A DNA stretch of 64,000 bases, from assembly GCF_005870035.1 (NCBI RefSeq), contig NZ_SWJG01000005.1:248001-312000 (forward strand), read 5' to 3'. The translations under genes were made by a program, and so were the position numbers. The notes beneath the pieces were generated by a model. It was not told where the DNA came from, did not search any database, and saw nothing but the letters and a program-made list of their open reading frames with translations. The DNA comes from Spirosoma lacussanchae. GTDB lineage: Bacteria > Bacteroidota > Bacteroidia > Cytophagales > Spirosomataceae. Numbering within the stretch: position 1 is the first letter of the stretch; each line of letters begins with the position of its first letter. This document shows, piece by piece, positions 17,849 to 27,884 of this stretch.

Positions 17849-19636
17849 ATGCAGACATTTCATAAAAAAATAGCTACGACGGCCCTGACACTAGCTGGTG
17901 TGTTGGTGTTGAACGCTTGTAACGACAAATTCCTGACGCGGGAGCCACAGGGCCAGTACAGTCCGGCGTCGCTGACCAACGGCAAAGGAATTGAGGGACT
18001 CCTGATCGGAGCCTACGGGATGCTCGATGGCGAAGGAATTGGTGGCCAGGCATCGTGGGAAAACGAAGTCCAGAACTGGGTATTCGGCGGTATCCCGTCC
18101 GACGATGCCTACAAAGGCACTGACGCAGGTGACCAGCCTGAACAGTCATTCATCGAGCGTTATGACTTTCAGGCCACTAACGGCCACATCCGTAACAAAT
18201 GGCGGGGACTGTACGAAGGCGTAGCTCGGTGCAACGATGTGCTCGACAACCTGACCAACGTGAAGGATATCAGTGACGCTCGCAAGAAGCAGATCGAAGC
18301 CGAAGCAAAATTCCTCCGTGGCTACTACCATTTCGAGGCCCGTAAGATTTTCCGCTACGCGCCGTACATCGACGAGAAAGCGTACGATGCCAACGACCCG
18401 AACTCGACCAAGCTGCCCAACACAGCCGAGATCTGGCCAAATATCGAAGCTGACTTCACCGCTGCCGCTGCCACTCTTCCCGAAACGCAGGCAGAACCCG
18501 GTCGTCCAACCAAATGGGCCGCACTGGCTCACCTCGGAAAGACCTATATGTACCAGGGCTTCGACATAGCTACGGGTGCGCCAAACGCAGCTAAACTGCA
18601 GCAGGCCAAAACGGTTCTTGACCAGGTCGTGAACAGCGGTAAGTTCAGCCTGATCGACAACTTCTCGCAGAATTTCGATTCTGATACGCGTAATAACCGG
18701 GAGTCGATCTTTGAAGTGCAGTATGCCAAGTCAGCTTCGGACGATGGCGCGTCGACCCGCGGTATGGGTCTGGCTCACCCGTATGCGTCGCCCTGGGGCT
18801 GCTGCGGATTCTATCAGCCCTCGCAGAACCTGGTTAACGCCTATAAAACCGATGCCAACGGCCTGCCGCTGTTCGACACGTTCAACAATGTCGACGTGAA
18901 AAACGACCAGGGCATCCCGCTCGATGGAGCCTTTACGCCCGACGCGGGTACCTTCGACCCACGTCTTGACTGGACGGTTGGTCGCCGGGGGATTCTGTAC
19001 AAGGATTTCAAAATCCACAACAGCGACTTCATCCGGGATCAGACCTATGCCGGTCCCTACTCGCCGAAAAAGCACGTGGCTTCGAAGAAAAATACGCTGC
19101 TGGGCGTTGGCTGGCAGAACCTGACGGCTAACAACTACCGGCTTATCCGCTATGCCCACGTACTGCTGTGGCTGGCCGAAGCAGAAGTTGAAATCGGTAG
19201 CCTGTCGCGCGCTCGTGACCTGACGAACCTGGTTCGGAAACGGGCCGCCAACCCGGCTGATTTCGTGAAGAAAGCGATTCAGGGGTCGACCCGCGACGCG
19301 TATACCGAAACGGCGGAGCCTGCTGCCAACTACGTAATTAAGGAATATCCGGCGTCTGTATTTGCCTCGAAAGAGTCGGCCCGTAAAGCCGTTCGCTTCG
19401 AGACCCGCCTGGAGTTTGCTATGGAAGGCCACCGTTTCTTTGACCTGGTTCGCTGGGGTATCGCTGCCGATGTGCTGAATACCTACGTCACGAAAGAAGG
19501 CGAAAAGCGCACCTATCTGAAAGGCGCTCGCTTCACCAAAGGTAAACACGAGTACTACCCGGTGCCGCAGGAAGCAATCGACAACGCGTTCAAAAATGGC
19601 CAGCCAACGCTGGTGCAGAACCCGGCTTACAAATAG
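17849..19636 (+). CDS. SusD/RagB-type surface lipoprotein (pair 1)
   Basis: The 595-residue protein begins with a lipoprotein signal (lipobox ending at Cys24, VLNAC) and shows SusD features: the N-terminal DKFLTREPQGQYSP segment, TPR-like helices (RKKQIEAEAKFLRGYYHFEARKIF; RPTKWAALAHLGKTYMYQG) and the C-terminal RFETRLEFAMEGHRFFDLVRWG block ending with PVPQEAIDNA. It is the substrate-binding lid over the SusC barrel encoded just upstream. The gene is followed by a perfect palindromic terminator, so susC-susD form a two-gene operon. Confidence 0.95.
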   Translation: MQTFHKKIATTALTLAGVLVLNACNDKFLTREPQGQYSPASLTNGKGIEGLLIGAYGMLDGEGIGGQASWENEVQNWVFGGIPSDDAYKGTDAGDQPEQSFIERYDFQATNGHIRNKWRGLYEGVARCNDVLDNLTNVKDISDARKKQIEAEAKFLRGYYHFEARKIFRYAPYIDEKAYDANDPNSTKLPNTAEIWPNIEADFTAAAATLPETQAEPGRPTKWAALAHLGKTYMYQGFDIATGAPNAAKLQQAKTVLDQVVNSGKFSLIDNFSQNFDSDTRNNRESIFEVQYAKSASDDGASTRGMGLAHPYASPWGCCGFYQPSQNLVNAYKTDANGLPLFDTFNNVDVKNDQGIPLDGAFTPDAGTFDPRLDWTVGRRGILYKDFKIHNSDFIRDQTYAGPYSPKKHVASKKNTLLGVGWQNLTANNYRLIRYAHVLLWLAEAEVEIGSLSRARDLTNLVRKRAANPADFVKKAIQGSTRDAYTETAEPAANYVIKEYPASVFASKESARKAVRFETRLEFAMEGHRFFDLVRWGIAADVLNTYVTKEGEKRTYLKGARFTKGKHEYYPVPQEAIDNAFKNGQPTLVQNPAYK

Positions 19637-19660
19637 TATACACTACTTAGTCAGTTTTTA

Positions 19661-19700
19661 CCCAAAGGGGCTATCCTGTTAACAGGATAGCCCCTTTGGG
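19661..19700 (+). terminator. Perfect 40-base palindromic terminator
   Basis: A 20-base arm at 19661-19680 is exactly the reverse complement of 19681-19700, followed by TTGTTT and preceded by TTTTTA. It ends the first susCD operon and could work in both directions. Confidence 0.85.
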
Positions 19701-19924
19701 TTGTTTATAAGCATACGGGTATCACTTTGTATATTAATGATAGGGAAGGTATATATTTATATTGCTACAGGATAATTATAAGATGAATTAGGACTCCTCA
19801 AGAGCGCATAAATCCGGTCAATTGTTGGCGTATTTCAGATTTACCAATAAGTTGTCATAGTTAACTATGCTACTTAAGCAATTATACGTCAACCTATTAA
19901 ACCGTTTGCTCAATAAAAAACTTC
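19701..19924. other. AT-rich gap upstream of the second susC
   Basis: About 220 bases of AT-rich sequence. It contains a perfect 14-base palindrome CATAGTTAACTATG at 19856-19869 whose last ATG opens a short frame that runs out of frame into susC 2. No clear TAnnTTTG box was seen. Confidence 0.4.
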
Positions 19925-22900
19925 TTGAGGACTACCGTCCGTCTGGGGGTGCTGATGGGGCTACCACTGGCCGGTCTTACCGCCCTGGGGCAGGGAACAC
20001 CTACCGGTCAGCCCAGTACAACAGCCACGCAGGGTACAGCCCAGCCACCAGCTACTACACCAACACCGGCAGAACGAGCCATCATGGGTGGGGAACCATC
20101 TTCCCCGCAGAGCAGTACGCCGATTACCAGTACAGCCACCACACCGTCGGCCGCTACGCCTGCTCCACAGCCTGCTGCTCCGGCACCTGCCCCGGGTCAG
20201 GGAGCGGGCGCTACCCAGCCCGGGCCCGGTGGTAACCGAACCGGCAAGGTGATTGACCGGGCGTCTGGAACGGGCCTGCCCGGCGTAAACGTAGCCATCA
20301 AAGGCACCACGCGGGGCGTATCGACCGATGCGGAGGGCAACTTCCGGCTCCAGGCACCCGATGATGCAATACTTGTCTTTTCGTTCATTGGCTACCGACC
20401 CCAGGAGGTGGCCGTTGGCGGACAAACCAGTCTGAACGTAACGCTGGTCGAAGACGTATCGACGCTGAATGAAGTTGTCGTTACCGGATACGCCACCCAG
20501 GAGAAAAAGGACATCACCAGCGCCGTAACAGTTATCCAGACCAAGGAACTGCTGTCGGTGCCGGCGGCCAACCTGGGGCAACAGTTACAGGGACGCGCGG
20601 CCGGGGTGCAGGTGCTTCAGGATAACTCGCCCGGTGGAGGAGCCAGCATCCGTATCCGGGGGTTCGGCACGCTGGGCAACAACAACCCGCTCTACGTGAT
20701 TGACGGCGTGCCAACCCGCGAAAATTTAAATAACCTAAACCAGAACGACATTGAGAGTATTCAGATTCTGAAAGATGCCACGTCGGCGTCGATTTATGGA
20801 TCGCGGGCCGGGAATGGCGTCGTTATCATCACGACCAAGAAAGGGAAATCGGGCGAGCCGCGTCTGACATTCGACTCCTATTACGGAACCCAGCAGCCAA
20901 CCCGCTACCTTGACCTGCTCAACACCCGCGAATACGGTGAGTACCTGTGGGCCAGTAAGCGGAATGCGGGGGTCGTTAATCCGGCCAACGGGAATCCGCA
21001 GCAGGCGCAGTACGGTAACGGTCCCGAGCCTGTCATTCCGGCCTTTATCGTTCCGGACGGAGCCTCGGCCGATGATCCGCGCGTGGCCCGCAATCCGGAT
21101 GGCACTTACCGAAATTACAGCATCGATCGCTTCAATGATCCGCTCTTCGGGTCGCAGCGGTTTCAGATCACCCAGGCCAATGCCGAAGGTACCGACTGGC
21201 TGCGTGAGATCATGACGTCGGCGCCCATCCAGAACTACAACATTGGGCTGTCGGGCGGTACGGAAAAAGGGCGATACGCCCTCTCGGTAGGATATTTCAA
21301 CCAGGAAGGAATTATCCGGTCCAACGGGTTCAAGCGCTACACGCTGCGGGCCAATACCGAGTTTACTATCAAGAACAAAGTACGCGTCGGCGAAAACCTG
21401 CAGCTGGTACTGGCGCAGCGGAACGGGGGTTTCGGAACGAAGGCACTGAAGGAAACGGTATCCTGATGGCGATCCGGATGCAGCCTATCGTTCCGGTATA
21501 TGATGTGGCCGGTAACTATGCCGGTACGCTCGGTAGTAACCTGGGTAACGCAAAAAATCCGGTGGCGTTGCTCGAGCGGGCCGGGCAGAACGGCTACCGC
21601 GATCTGCGGGCGCTGGGTAACGTATATGCTGAAGCGGACATTCTGAAGGATTTCACCCTCCGCAGCAGTTTTGGCCTCGACGGCACCATCGCCTACGGTA
21701 CCTACTACGGCATTCCCGAGCCCGAAGCCTCGGAGCCGGTGCGTACCTACAGCGTGCGGAAAGATGGCCAGTATCGGTATTCGTGGACATGGACCAATAC
21801 GCTTTCGTATAAGAAAACCTTGGCGAGCGTACACAACGTAAATGCATTCGTAGGGCTTGAATCTATCTCGGCCTTTGGCGAATTCATCGAAGGCTTCCGC
21901 GATCGATATTACAGCGGAGACCCCTCGCTGCTGTACCTCGACATAGGCGATCAGGCTACCCAGACGAACCGGAACTACGCCTTCAACGACTACCGGCTGT
22001 TCTCGTACTTCGGGCAGGCCAACTATTCGTATCGCGATAAATACCTCTTCCAGGCTACCCTGCGCCGGGATGCTTCGTCGCGCTTCCTGGCGGCTCAGCG
22101 GTATGCTACCTTTCCGGCCGTATCGGCGGGCTGGCGCATCACGGGCGAACCATTTATGAAAGGAATTTCAACCATCAGCGACCTGAAACTGCGGGCGGGC
22201 TGGGGCCAGACGGGTAACCAGGAGATTGGCGATTACAACGCCTACACCACCTATGCGGCCGACTTCGACCGGGGTGGCTACAGCCTCAACGGCAACCCGA
22301 ATGCCTATAATACCGGATTTGCCATTCAGCGCTTCGGCAACCCCAATGCCCGCTGGGAAACCACGACCTCTATCAACGTAGGGCTCGACGCCGGTCTGTT
22401 CAACAACGCACTCGAAGTAAACCTCGACGTGTACGAACGGAAGACGACCGGACTCCTGTACACCCGCCCCCGGCCAGCAACGGTAGGTCAGGGCGATCTG
22501 CCCGCCGAGAACGTGGCTGCCATCCGGAACCGGGGTGTCGACCTGCAGGTCAGCTACCGCGGCAAAGCCCTCGATAACAACATTCGTTACACGGTGACGG
22601 GTAACTTCTCCACCTATCGGAACGAGGTGCTGGAGCTGAACCCGGCCAGCCCGAACGAGCCGCTGCTGGGCCTTGGGTCGCGTTTGCCCGCCGTAACCCG
22701 GTCGGTGGTAGGGCAGCCGATTTCGCTGTTCTGCGGCTATATCATCGACGGTATTTTCCAGACGGCCGAAGAAGCCGCAGCGGCCCCGCAGTTTCCGGGC
22801 TACAACGACGCCGAGGTCGTGATCAACGGCCAGCGCGTCAAGGGTGTGGGTAAGTTCAAATATCGCGATATCAACAACGATGGCCAGATCACGGCCGACG

Positions 22901-23439
22901 ACCAGGCGTTCATCGGTAATCCGCACCCCAAATTCAACTATGGTCTGAACGTGTCGGTCGGGTATAAAAACTTCGATCTGACGGTGTTCGGGCAGGGTGT
23001 TGTCGGCAATGATGTCTTCAACTATGTTCGCTACTGGACCGATTTCAACACCTTCCAGGGCAACCGGACCAAAGACGTGCTCTACAACTCCTGGACGCCC
23101 GAGAATCCCGGAGCCAAGCTGCCGATCCTGGACGAGAACGATGCCATCAGCAGCCGCGCATCGAGCTATTTCATCGAAAAAGGGTCGTACTTCCGGATGC
23201 GCAACATCCAGCTGACCTACTCGCTACCCAAAGGTTTTGGCAGTCGGTTAGGGCTCAACGGTGGTAGTATCTACGTGCAAACCACCAATGCGTTTACCAT
23301 TACCAACTACAGCGGACTGGACCCCGAAATCACCCTGCGTAATTCATCGGCCACCGGCGAAGATCGCCAGCTCGGCGTTGACGAAGGTCGTTACCCAACA
23401 CCCCGGCAGTTTCTGGTTGGTCTCAATCTGGCATTTTAA
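19925..23439 (+). pseudogene. SusC/RagA-type transporter (pair 2), split by a one-base frameshift
   Basis: Two overlapping frames, 19925-21466 and 21466-23439, encode the N- and C-terminal parts of one SusC protein paralogous to that at 14622. The first part has a Pro/Ala/Thr low-complexity insert (about residues 25-100), the carboxypeptidase-like domain, the plug and the early barrel; the second continues as MQPIVPVYDVAGNYAGT and ends with the terminal FLVGLNLAF. The stop of the first and ATG of the second overlap as TGATG. Reading the minus-one frame from the GGGGG tract at 21425-21429 gives continuous coding (RNEGTEGNGILMAIRMQP), so one G appears to be missing. The first frame also lacks an ATG: the best visible start is TTG 19925. 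Either a true pseudogene, phase-variable tract or sequencing error; the downstream susD is intact. Confidence 0.85.
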
Positions 23440-23457
23440 CTCTTGCTGTACATACTC

Positions 23458-25227
23458 ATGAAAACTATAAAGAAATGGGGCTATGCCGGTATGCTATCGG
23501 TACTGGTCATGACAATGAACGGCTGCGGTGAAGATTTTCTGACCCGTACGCCACAGGGTACCTTCAGTCCCGACGCCGTAACCGACGCCCGCGGTATCGA
23601 AACGTTGCTGACGGGCGCCTACGGCCTGCTGGATGGTATTCCGGCTAGCGGCTCAACCTGGCACGGAGCGGTTTCGAACTGGGTGTTTGGGGGCCTTACA
23701 TCCGACGATGCCTACAAAGGGACCGATGCGGGTGACCAGCCCGAGCAGACCGCCCTCGAACGCTACGTATGGGTGGTTACCAACGAACACGTGCGGGGCA
23801 AATGGCGAACCCTCTACAATGGGGTGTCGCGGACCAATGACGTGCTGGACAATCTGGCCCAGGTCCAGAATCTGGATACGGCCCGTCGGCGGGTCATTAC
23901 GGCCGAAGCCCGGTTCCTGCGCGGCTTCTACCACTTCGAAGCCAAAAAGATGTGGAACAACATTCCGTATATCGACGAGCAGGACTACAACAAGGAAGTG
24001 CCCGACAGCGCCAAGGTGCCCAATACCGAAAATGCCTGGCCGCGGATCGAAGCAGACTTTCAGTTTGCCATGCAGAACCTGCCCGATCAGTTTCCGGGCG
24101 AGCCGGGCCGGGCTACCCGCTGGGCTGCCATGGGTATGCTGGCCAAATGTTACATGCATCAGGCGTTTGATCCGTATACGGGCGCGCCCAACAGCGCCAA
24201 GCTTCAGCAGGCGCAAACCCTGCTGAACCAGGTTATTGCCAGCGGCCGGTTTGCGCTGATGCCCAACTTCGGCGACAATTTCTCGGCGGCACCGGCCAAT
24301 CGGAATAACCGCGAATCGTTGTTTGAGGTGCAATACTCGGTTACGTCGTCGGCCGGTGGGGGCGGGGGCCTGGGCGATGAGCTGGCCTGGCCCTACAATA
24401 CCGGGCCGGGGGGCTGCTGCGGATTCTACCAGCCCTCGCAGAATCTGGTCAACGCCTATAAAACCGACGCCAACGGCCTGCCGCTGCCGGCGACTTTCAA
24501 CAATACCGATGTTACCAGCGATCAGGGCATTACGTCGGACCAGCCGTTTACGCCCTATGCCGGCACCCTGGACCCGCGCCTGGATCATACGGTAGGGCGC
24601 CGGGGTATTCCGTTCAAGGACTGGGGCGTTCATCCGGGTCGCGCCTGGATTCGGGATCAGGCCTATGCGGGGCCGTACTCGCCGATTAAGCACATTCCGG
24701 AGCGGCAGTTTTTTGGGGTAAACCCCGGCAACAACCGGCTTCACTCCAACAATTATCGGTATCTGCGGTACGATCATATTCTGCTGTGGGCCGCCGAAGT
24801 TGAAGTCGAAATCGGTAGCCTGGCTAAAGCCCGCGATTATGTGAACCAGATCCGGCGCCGGGCCGCCAACCCCGACGGCTTCGTTAAAACCGCTGCGGGG
24901 CAGCCAGCGGCCAATTACGTAATTAAGGAATACCCGGCTACGTCAACGGCTTTCGCTACCAAAGAAGCAGCCCGGCAGGCGGTGCGGTTCGAAAACCGGC
25001 TGGAGTTTGCCATGGAGGGGCACCGCTTCTTCGAGCTGGTGCGCTGGGGTATTGCCGAGCCTACCCTGAATGCTTACCTGACCACGGAGCGAACCAAACG
25101 GACTTACCTCACCGGGGCTACGTTCGTGAAGAACCGGAACGAGTTTTTTCCGATTCCGTTCGAGGAAATCCTGAACAGCAACCTGAACGGTCGGCCCACG
25201 CTGACGCAGAACCAGGGATATCAATAG
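23458..25227 (+). CDS. SusD/RagB-type surface lipoprotein (pair 2)
   Basis: The start is set at ATG 23458 (MKTIKKWGYAG), giving a lipoprotein-like signal with the candidate lipidated Cys23 (lipobox MNGC is imperfect). The 589-residue protein is a clear paralogue of the SusD at 17849, sharing GCCGFYQPSQNLVNAYKTDA, DPRLD-TVGRRG and the C-terminal RLEFAMEGHRFFELVRWG block. It lies 18 bases after the end of the frameshifted susC and is followed by a terminator. It is intact, so if the susC break is real this lid protein may serve another SusC or be on its way to loss. Confidence 0.93.
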   Translation: MKTIKKWGYAGMLSVLVMTMNGCGEDFLTRTPQGTFSPDAVTDARGIETLLTGAYGLLDGIPASGSTWHGAVSNWVFGGLTSDDAYKGTDAGDQPEQTALERYVWVVTNEHVRGKWRTLYNGVSRTNDVLDNLAQVQNLDTARRRVITAEARFLRGFYHFEAKKMWNNIPYIDEQDYNKEVPDSAKVPNTENAWPRIEADFQFAMQNLPDQFPGEPGRATRWAAMGMLAKCYMHQAFDPYTGAPNSAKLQQAQTLLNQVIASGRFALMPNFGDNFSAAPANRNNRESLFEVQYSVTSSAGGGGGLGDELAWPYNTGPGGCCGFYQPSQNLVNAYKTDANGLPLPATFNNTDVTSDQGITSDQPFTPYAGTLDPRLDHTVGRRGIPFKDWGVHPGRAWIRDQAYAGPYSPIKHIPERQFFGVNPGNNRLHSNNYRYLRYDHILLWAAEVEVEIGSLAKARDYVNQIRRRAANPDGFVKTAAGQPAANYVIKEYPATSTAFATKEAARQAVRFENRLEFAMEGHRFFELVRWGIAEPTLNAYLTTERTKRTYLTGATFVKNRNEFFPIPFEEILNSNLNGRPTLTQNQGYQ

Positions 25228-25252
25228 CCACTGTCGGCAGATATGGTATAAA

Positions 25253-25285
25253 AGCAGGCACCCCTTACCCGGGTGCCTGCTCGGT
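25253..25285 (+). terminator. Hairpin terminator after susD 2
   Basis: Perfect 11-base arms at 25253-25263 and 25271-25281 with a 7-base loop, followed by CGGTTT. Confidence 0.75.
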
Positions 25286-25344
25286 TTAGCCGCAAACAAC
25301 CCAGGCTGTTTGCGAGTTATAGCTGGTAAAAAACACACAACGTT

Positions 25345-25821
25345 ATGGCTACTACATCACCATTCGATCCCGATAAAGTTGACTCTGAGTTTTATTCAAA
25401 TGATCCCAACCAACACGGCGACTCTGATTTCGGCCGCGAGTCGGAGGGCGTCGGTAACAATACCTACAGTGCTTCTACCTCGGGTATAGACATGGAGGGC
25501 GAAAACCGGGAAGAAACACGGGAGTCCCGCGAGGCCAATGTCAATGTTGGCAAGGCTGAAGAGCCCAAAGGCGAGTCGTACGGCTCTACACAGGCCTGGG
25601 ACGTCGAGGCTGATTCGGTAAACGATACTGACCTGCCGAAAGGGAAAATGATGAGCGACGAAGCCGGCCGTAAGCTGGATCAGGTGGCCGAAAACCCGTC
25701 TGACGATGCGCTCTTTCACCGGGGCGATGCGACCTACCTCGAAGAAGGCGACGACCCGAGTAAAGGCTACGATCCGCACAATAAGGGCTACGACGGCAAA
25801 GACAAAGAATCAGCCCAGTAA
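25345..25821 (+). CDS. Acidic disordered hydrophilic protein
   Basis: The 158-residue product is rich in Asp, Glu, Ser and Gly with very few hydrophobic residues and no signal peptide. Short similar turns recur near the end (KGYDPHNKGYDGKDKE). It resembles in composition, though not clearly in sequence, the acidic protein at 5802. No family is recognised. Hydrophilic disordered proteins of this kind are frequently stress-induced in soil Cytophagales, but that is only a suggestion. It has its own downstream terminator and an upstream terminator from susD 2, so it is monocistronic. Confidence 0.7.
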   Translation: MATTSPFDPDKVDSEFYSNDPNQHGDSDFGRESEGVGNNTYSASTSGIDMEGENREETRESREANVNVGKAEEPKGESYGSTQAWDVEADSVNDTDLPKGKMMSDEAGRKLDQVAENPSDDALFHRGDATYLEEGDDPSKGYDPHNKGYDGKDKESAQ

Positions 25822-25847
25822 CTCACTATATACCGTATTTTACGGCC

Positions 25848-25881
25848 AGCGACCGCGTCTGACAGACCGGTCGCTTTTTTT
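25848..25881 (+). terminator. Rho-independent terminator
   Basis: Eight-base arms (25848-25855 and 25868-25875) are followed by a run of seven T. It ends the acidic protein gene. Confidence 0.88.
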
Positions 25882-25981
25882 GTGCGTGCCGCTCAACGGG
25901 ATTTCTGCAGGGTGTGTGCGATTCTTTCGTAAACTTGCCCCGCATCATTCGTTGGGCTAGTACTCCTATCGCGTTACAACC

Positions 25982-26977
25982 TTGCTTATTGAAACCCGTG
26001 CCTATGCCCGGGCGGGCCTGCTTGGCAACCCGTCCGACGGCTTTTTCGGCAAAACCATTGCCATCAGCGTCCGTAACTTCGGCGCATCTGTTACCCTGTA
26101 TCCGTCGCCGGAGCTGACCATCGAGCCGCAGCTGCAGGATACCAACGTATTTCGGAGTCTGCATCACCTGCGCGATGCGGTGGGCACGCTGGGGTACCAT
26201 GGTGGCGTTCCACTGCTGAAAGCGGCCATCAAAAAATTTGCTGAGTACTGCGAAAACGAAGGCATTCGGCTACCGAACCACAACTTTTCAATTCGGTACA
26301 ACACCTCCATTCCCCGGCAGGTGGGTCTGTCGGGATCGAGCGCCATCATCGTGGCTACTTTCCGGGCGCTCATGCAGTTCTACAACGTCGAGATTCCGCA
26401 GCCGGTGTTGCCCAATCTGGTCATGGCTACCGAAACCGAAGAGCTTGGTATTGCGGCTGGCCTCCAGGACCGGGTTATTCAATGCTACGAAGGCTGTGTG
26501 TACATGAACTTCGACCGGCCAATCATGGAACAGTACGGGTACGGACAGTACGAACCGCTCGATCCGCATCTGCTCCCCAAACTCTACATTGCCTACAATA
26601 CCGATCTGGGCAAACAGTCGGGTCGTATCCATAACGACGTACGGGCCCGCTGGCTGGCTGGCGAACCACTGGTGATCGACACCATGAGCGCCATTGCCGA
26701 CGTAGCCCGCGAAGGCCACGACGCCCTGCTTCGGCGCGATACCGAGGCCCTCCACGAACTTGTTAACCGCAATTTCGATTTGCGGAGCCAGATCTATTCC
26801 ATCAGTGATCGGAACCGGGCGCTGATCAATACCGCGCGGGCCTGCGGGGCGTCGGCGTCATTTACCGGTTCGGGCGGGTCGATTATTGGCATATACCGCG
26901 ACGATGCCATGCTGAACCGACTCTTCGTTGCCCTGAAAGCCATTAATGCCCGCGTTATAAAACCATACGTCGTATAG
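25982..26977 (+). CDS. GHMP-family sugar kinase, plant-type glucuronokinase-like
   Basis: The 331-residue protein opens with RAYARAGLLGNPSDGFFGKTIA, the substrate-side motif of plant glucuronokinases, has the GHMP ATP-binding loop (IPRQVGLSGSSAII), then ELGIAAGLQDRVIQCYEG and the C-terminal FTGSGGSIIG motif. The pattern along the whole length is that of glucuronate 1-kinase: D-glucuronate + ATP to glucuronate-1-phosphate. Galactokinase, mevalonate kinase and homoserine kinase have different signatures at the first motif. It is followed 36 bases later by a UTP-sugar-1-phosphate uridylyltransferase gene, the next step if the pathway is glucuronate to UDP-glucuronate. No in-frame ATG lies near the N-terminus; TTG 25982 is the best start. 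Confidence 0.82.
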   Translation: MLIETRAYARAGLLGNPSDGFFGKTIAISVRNFGASVTLYPSPELTIEPQLQDTNVFRSLHHLRDAVGTLGYHGGVPLLKAAIKKFAEYCENEGIRLPNHNFSIRYNTSIPRQVGLSGSSAIIVATFRALMQFYNVEIPQPVLPNLVMATETEELGIAAGLQDRVIQCYEGCVYMNFDRPIMEQYGYGQYEPLDPHLLPKLYIAYNTDLGKQSGRIHNDVRARWLAGEPLVIDTMSAIADVAREGHDALLRRDTEALHELVNRNFDLRSQIYSISDRNRALINTARACGASASFTGSGGSIIGIYRDDAMLNRLFVALKAINARVIKPYVV

Positions 26978-27013
26978 CGACGCCACCGACTACCGGTCTC
27001 TACCAGAGAAATC

Positions 27014-27880
27014 ATGATCAAAAAAGCTGTTATACCCGCTGCCGGGCTGGGAACCCGGTTTCTGCCTGCCACCAAGGCACAACCCAAAGAGATGCTGCCG
27101 ATCATTGACCGGCCTACGATTCAGTATGTGGTGCAGGAAGCTGTCGATTCAGGAATCGAAGACATTCTCATCATTACCGGAAAGGGAAAACGCGCCATCG
27201 AAGACCATTTCGATCGCAACTTCGAACTGGAAACCCGGCTCGAAGAAAAAGAAGATCAGCTGTTGCTCGACGAGATGCGCCGGTTGTCGGACATGGCCAA
27301 CCTGCACTACGTTCGTCAGCGTGAACTGAACGGACTCGGCGATGCCATTCGGTACGCGCGGCATCACGTAGGCAATGAGCCGTTTGCGGTGCTGCTGGGC
27401 GACACCATCATGGATTCGGTCATTCCGGTTACGCAGCAGCTGATCGATACCTACGCCCAGTACGGCGGATCGGTCATTGCCGTTGAAGAGGTTCCTCACG
27501 ACAAAGTAAACCGCTACGGTATTGTGGGCGGGCGTTCGATGAGCGACCGGATTCTGGCTATCGATACGCTGGTCGAGAAACCGGCGCTGAACGAGGCTCC
27601 TTCCAACCTGGCCATTGCGGGTCGCTATATTCTAACGCCCGATATTTTTACCATGCTTGAACAAACGCCGGCCGGTAAGAACAACGAAATTCAGCTGACC
27701 GATGCCATGCTGCTGCTGCTCAAGCGCGAAAACCTGTACGCGCACCATATTGAGGGAAAACGCCACGACATCGGCAATAAGCTCGACTTCCTCAAAACCA
27801 CTGTCGAGTTTGCGCTGAAGCGCCCCGAGTTTGCCGATAAATTCCGGGCCTTCCTCGAAGAAATCGTCCAAAAAGGCTGA
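27014..27880 (+). CDS. galU: UTP--glucose-1-phosphate uridylyltransferase
   Basis: The 288-residue length and motifs are those of bacterial GalU: KAVIPAAGLGTRFLPATKAQPKEMLPI (nucleotide binding), QRELNGLGDAI, VLLGDTI, YGIVGG, LVEKP and NEIQLTDAM near the active site. It makes UDP-glucose from UTP and glucose-1-phosphate in the cytoplasm. Placed directly after the glucuronokinase-like gene, it may also or instead use glucuronate-1-phosphate; that specificity is inference. A GC-rich hairpin separates it from the convergent giant surface protein gene. Confidence 0.93.
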   Translation: MIKKAVIPAAGLGTRFLPATKAQPKEMLPIIDRPTIQYVVQEAVDSGIEDILIITGKGKRAIEDHFDRNFELETRLEEKEDQLLLDEMRRLSDMANLHYVRQRELNGLGDAIRYARHHVGNEPFAVLLGDTIMDSVIPVTQQLIDTYAQYGGSVIAVEEVPHDKVNRYGIVGGRSMSDRILAIDTLVEKPALNEAPSNLAIAGRYILTPDIFTMLEQTPAGKNNEIQLTDAMLLLLKRENLYAHHIEGKRHDIGNKLDFLKTTVEFALKRPEFADKFRAFLEEIVQKG

Positions 27881-27884
27881 TTGC

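Noticed and set aside
21427..21433. Programmed -1 frameshifting at GGGTTTC in susC 2
   Set aside because: The heptamer fits the X-XXY-YYZ form, but no stimulatory structure was evident and SusC families are not known to use frameshifting; a missing G is simpler.
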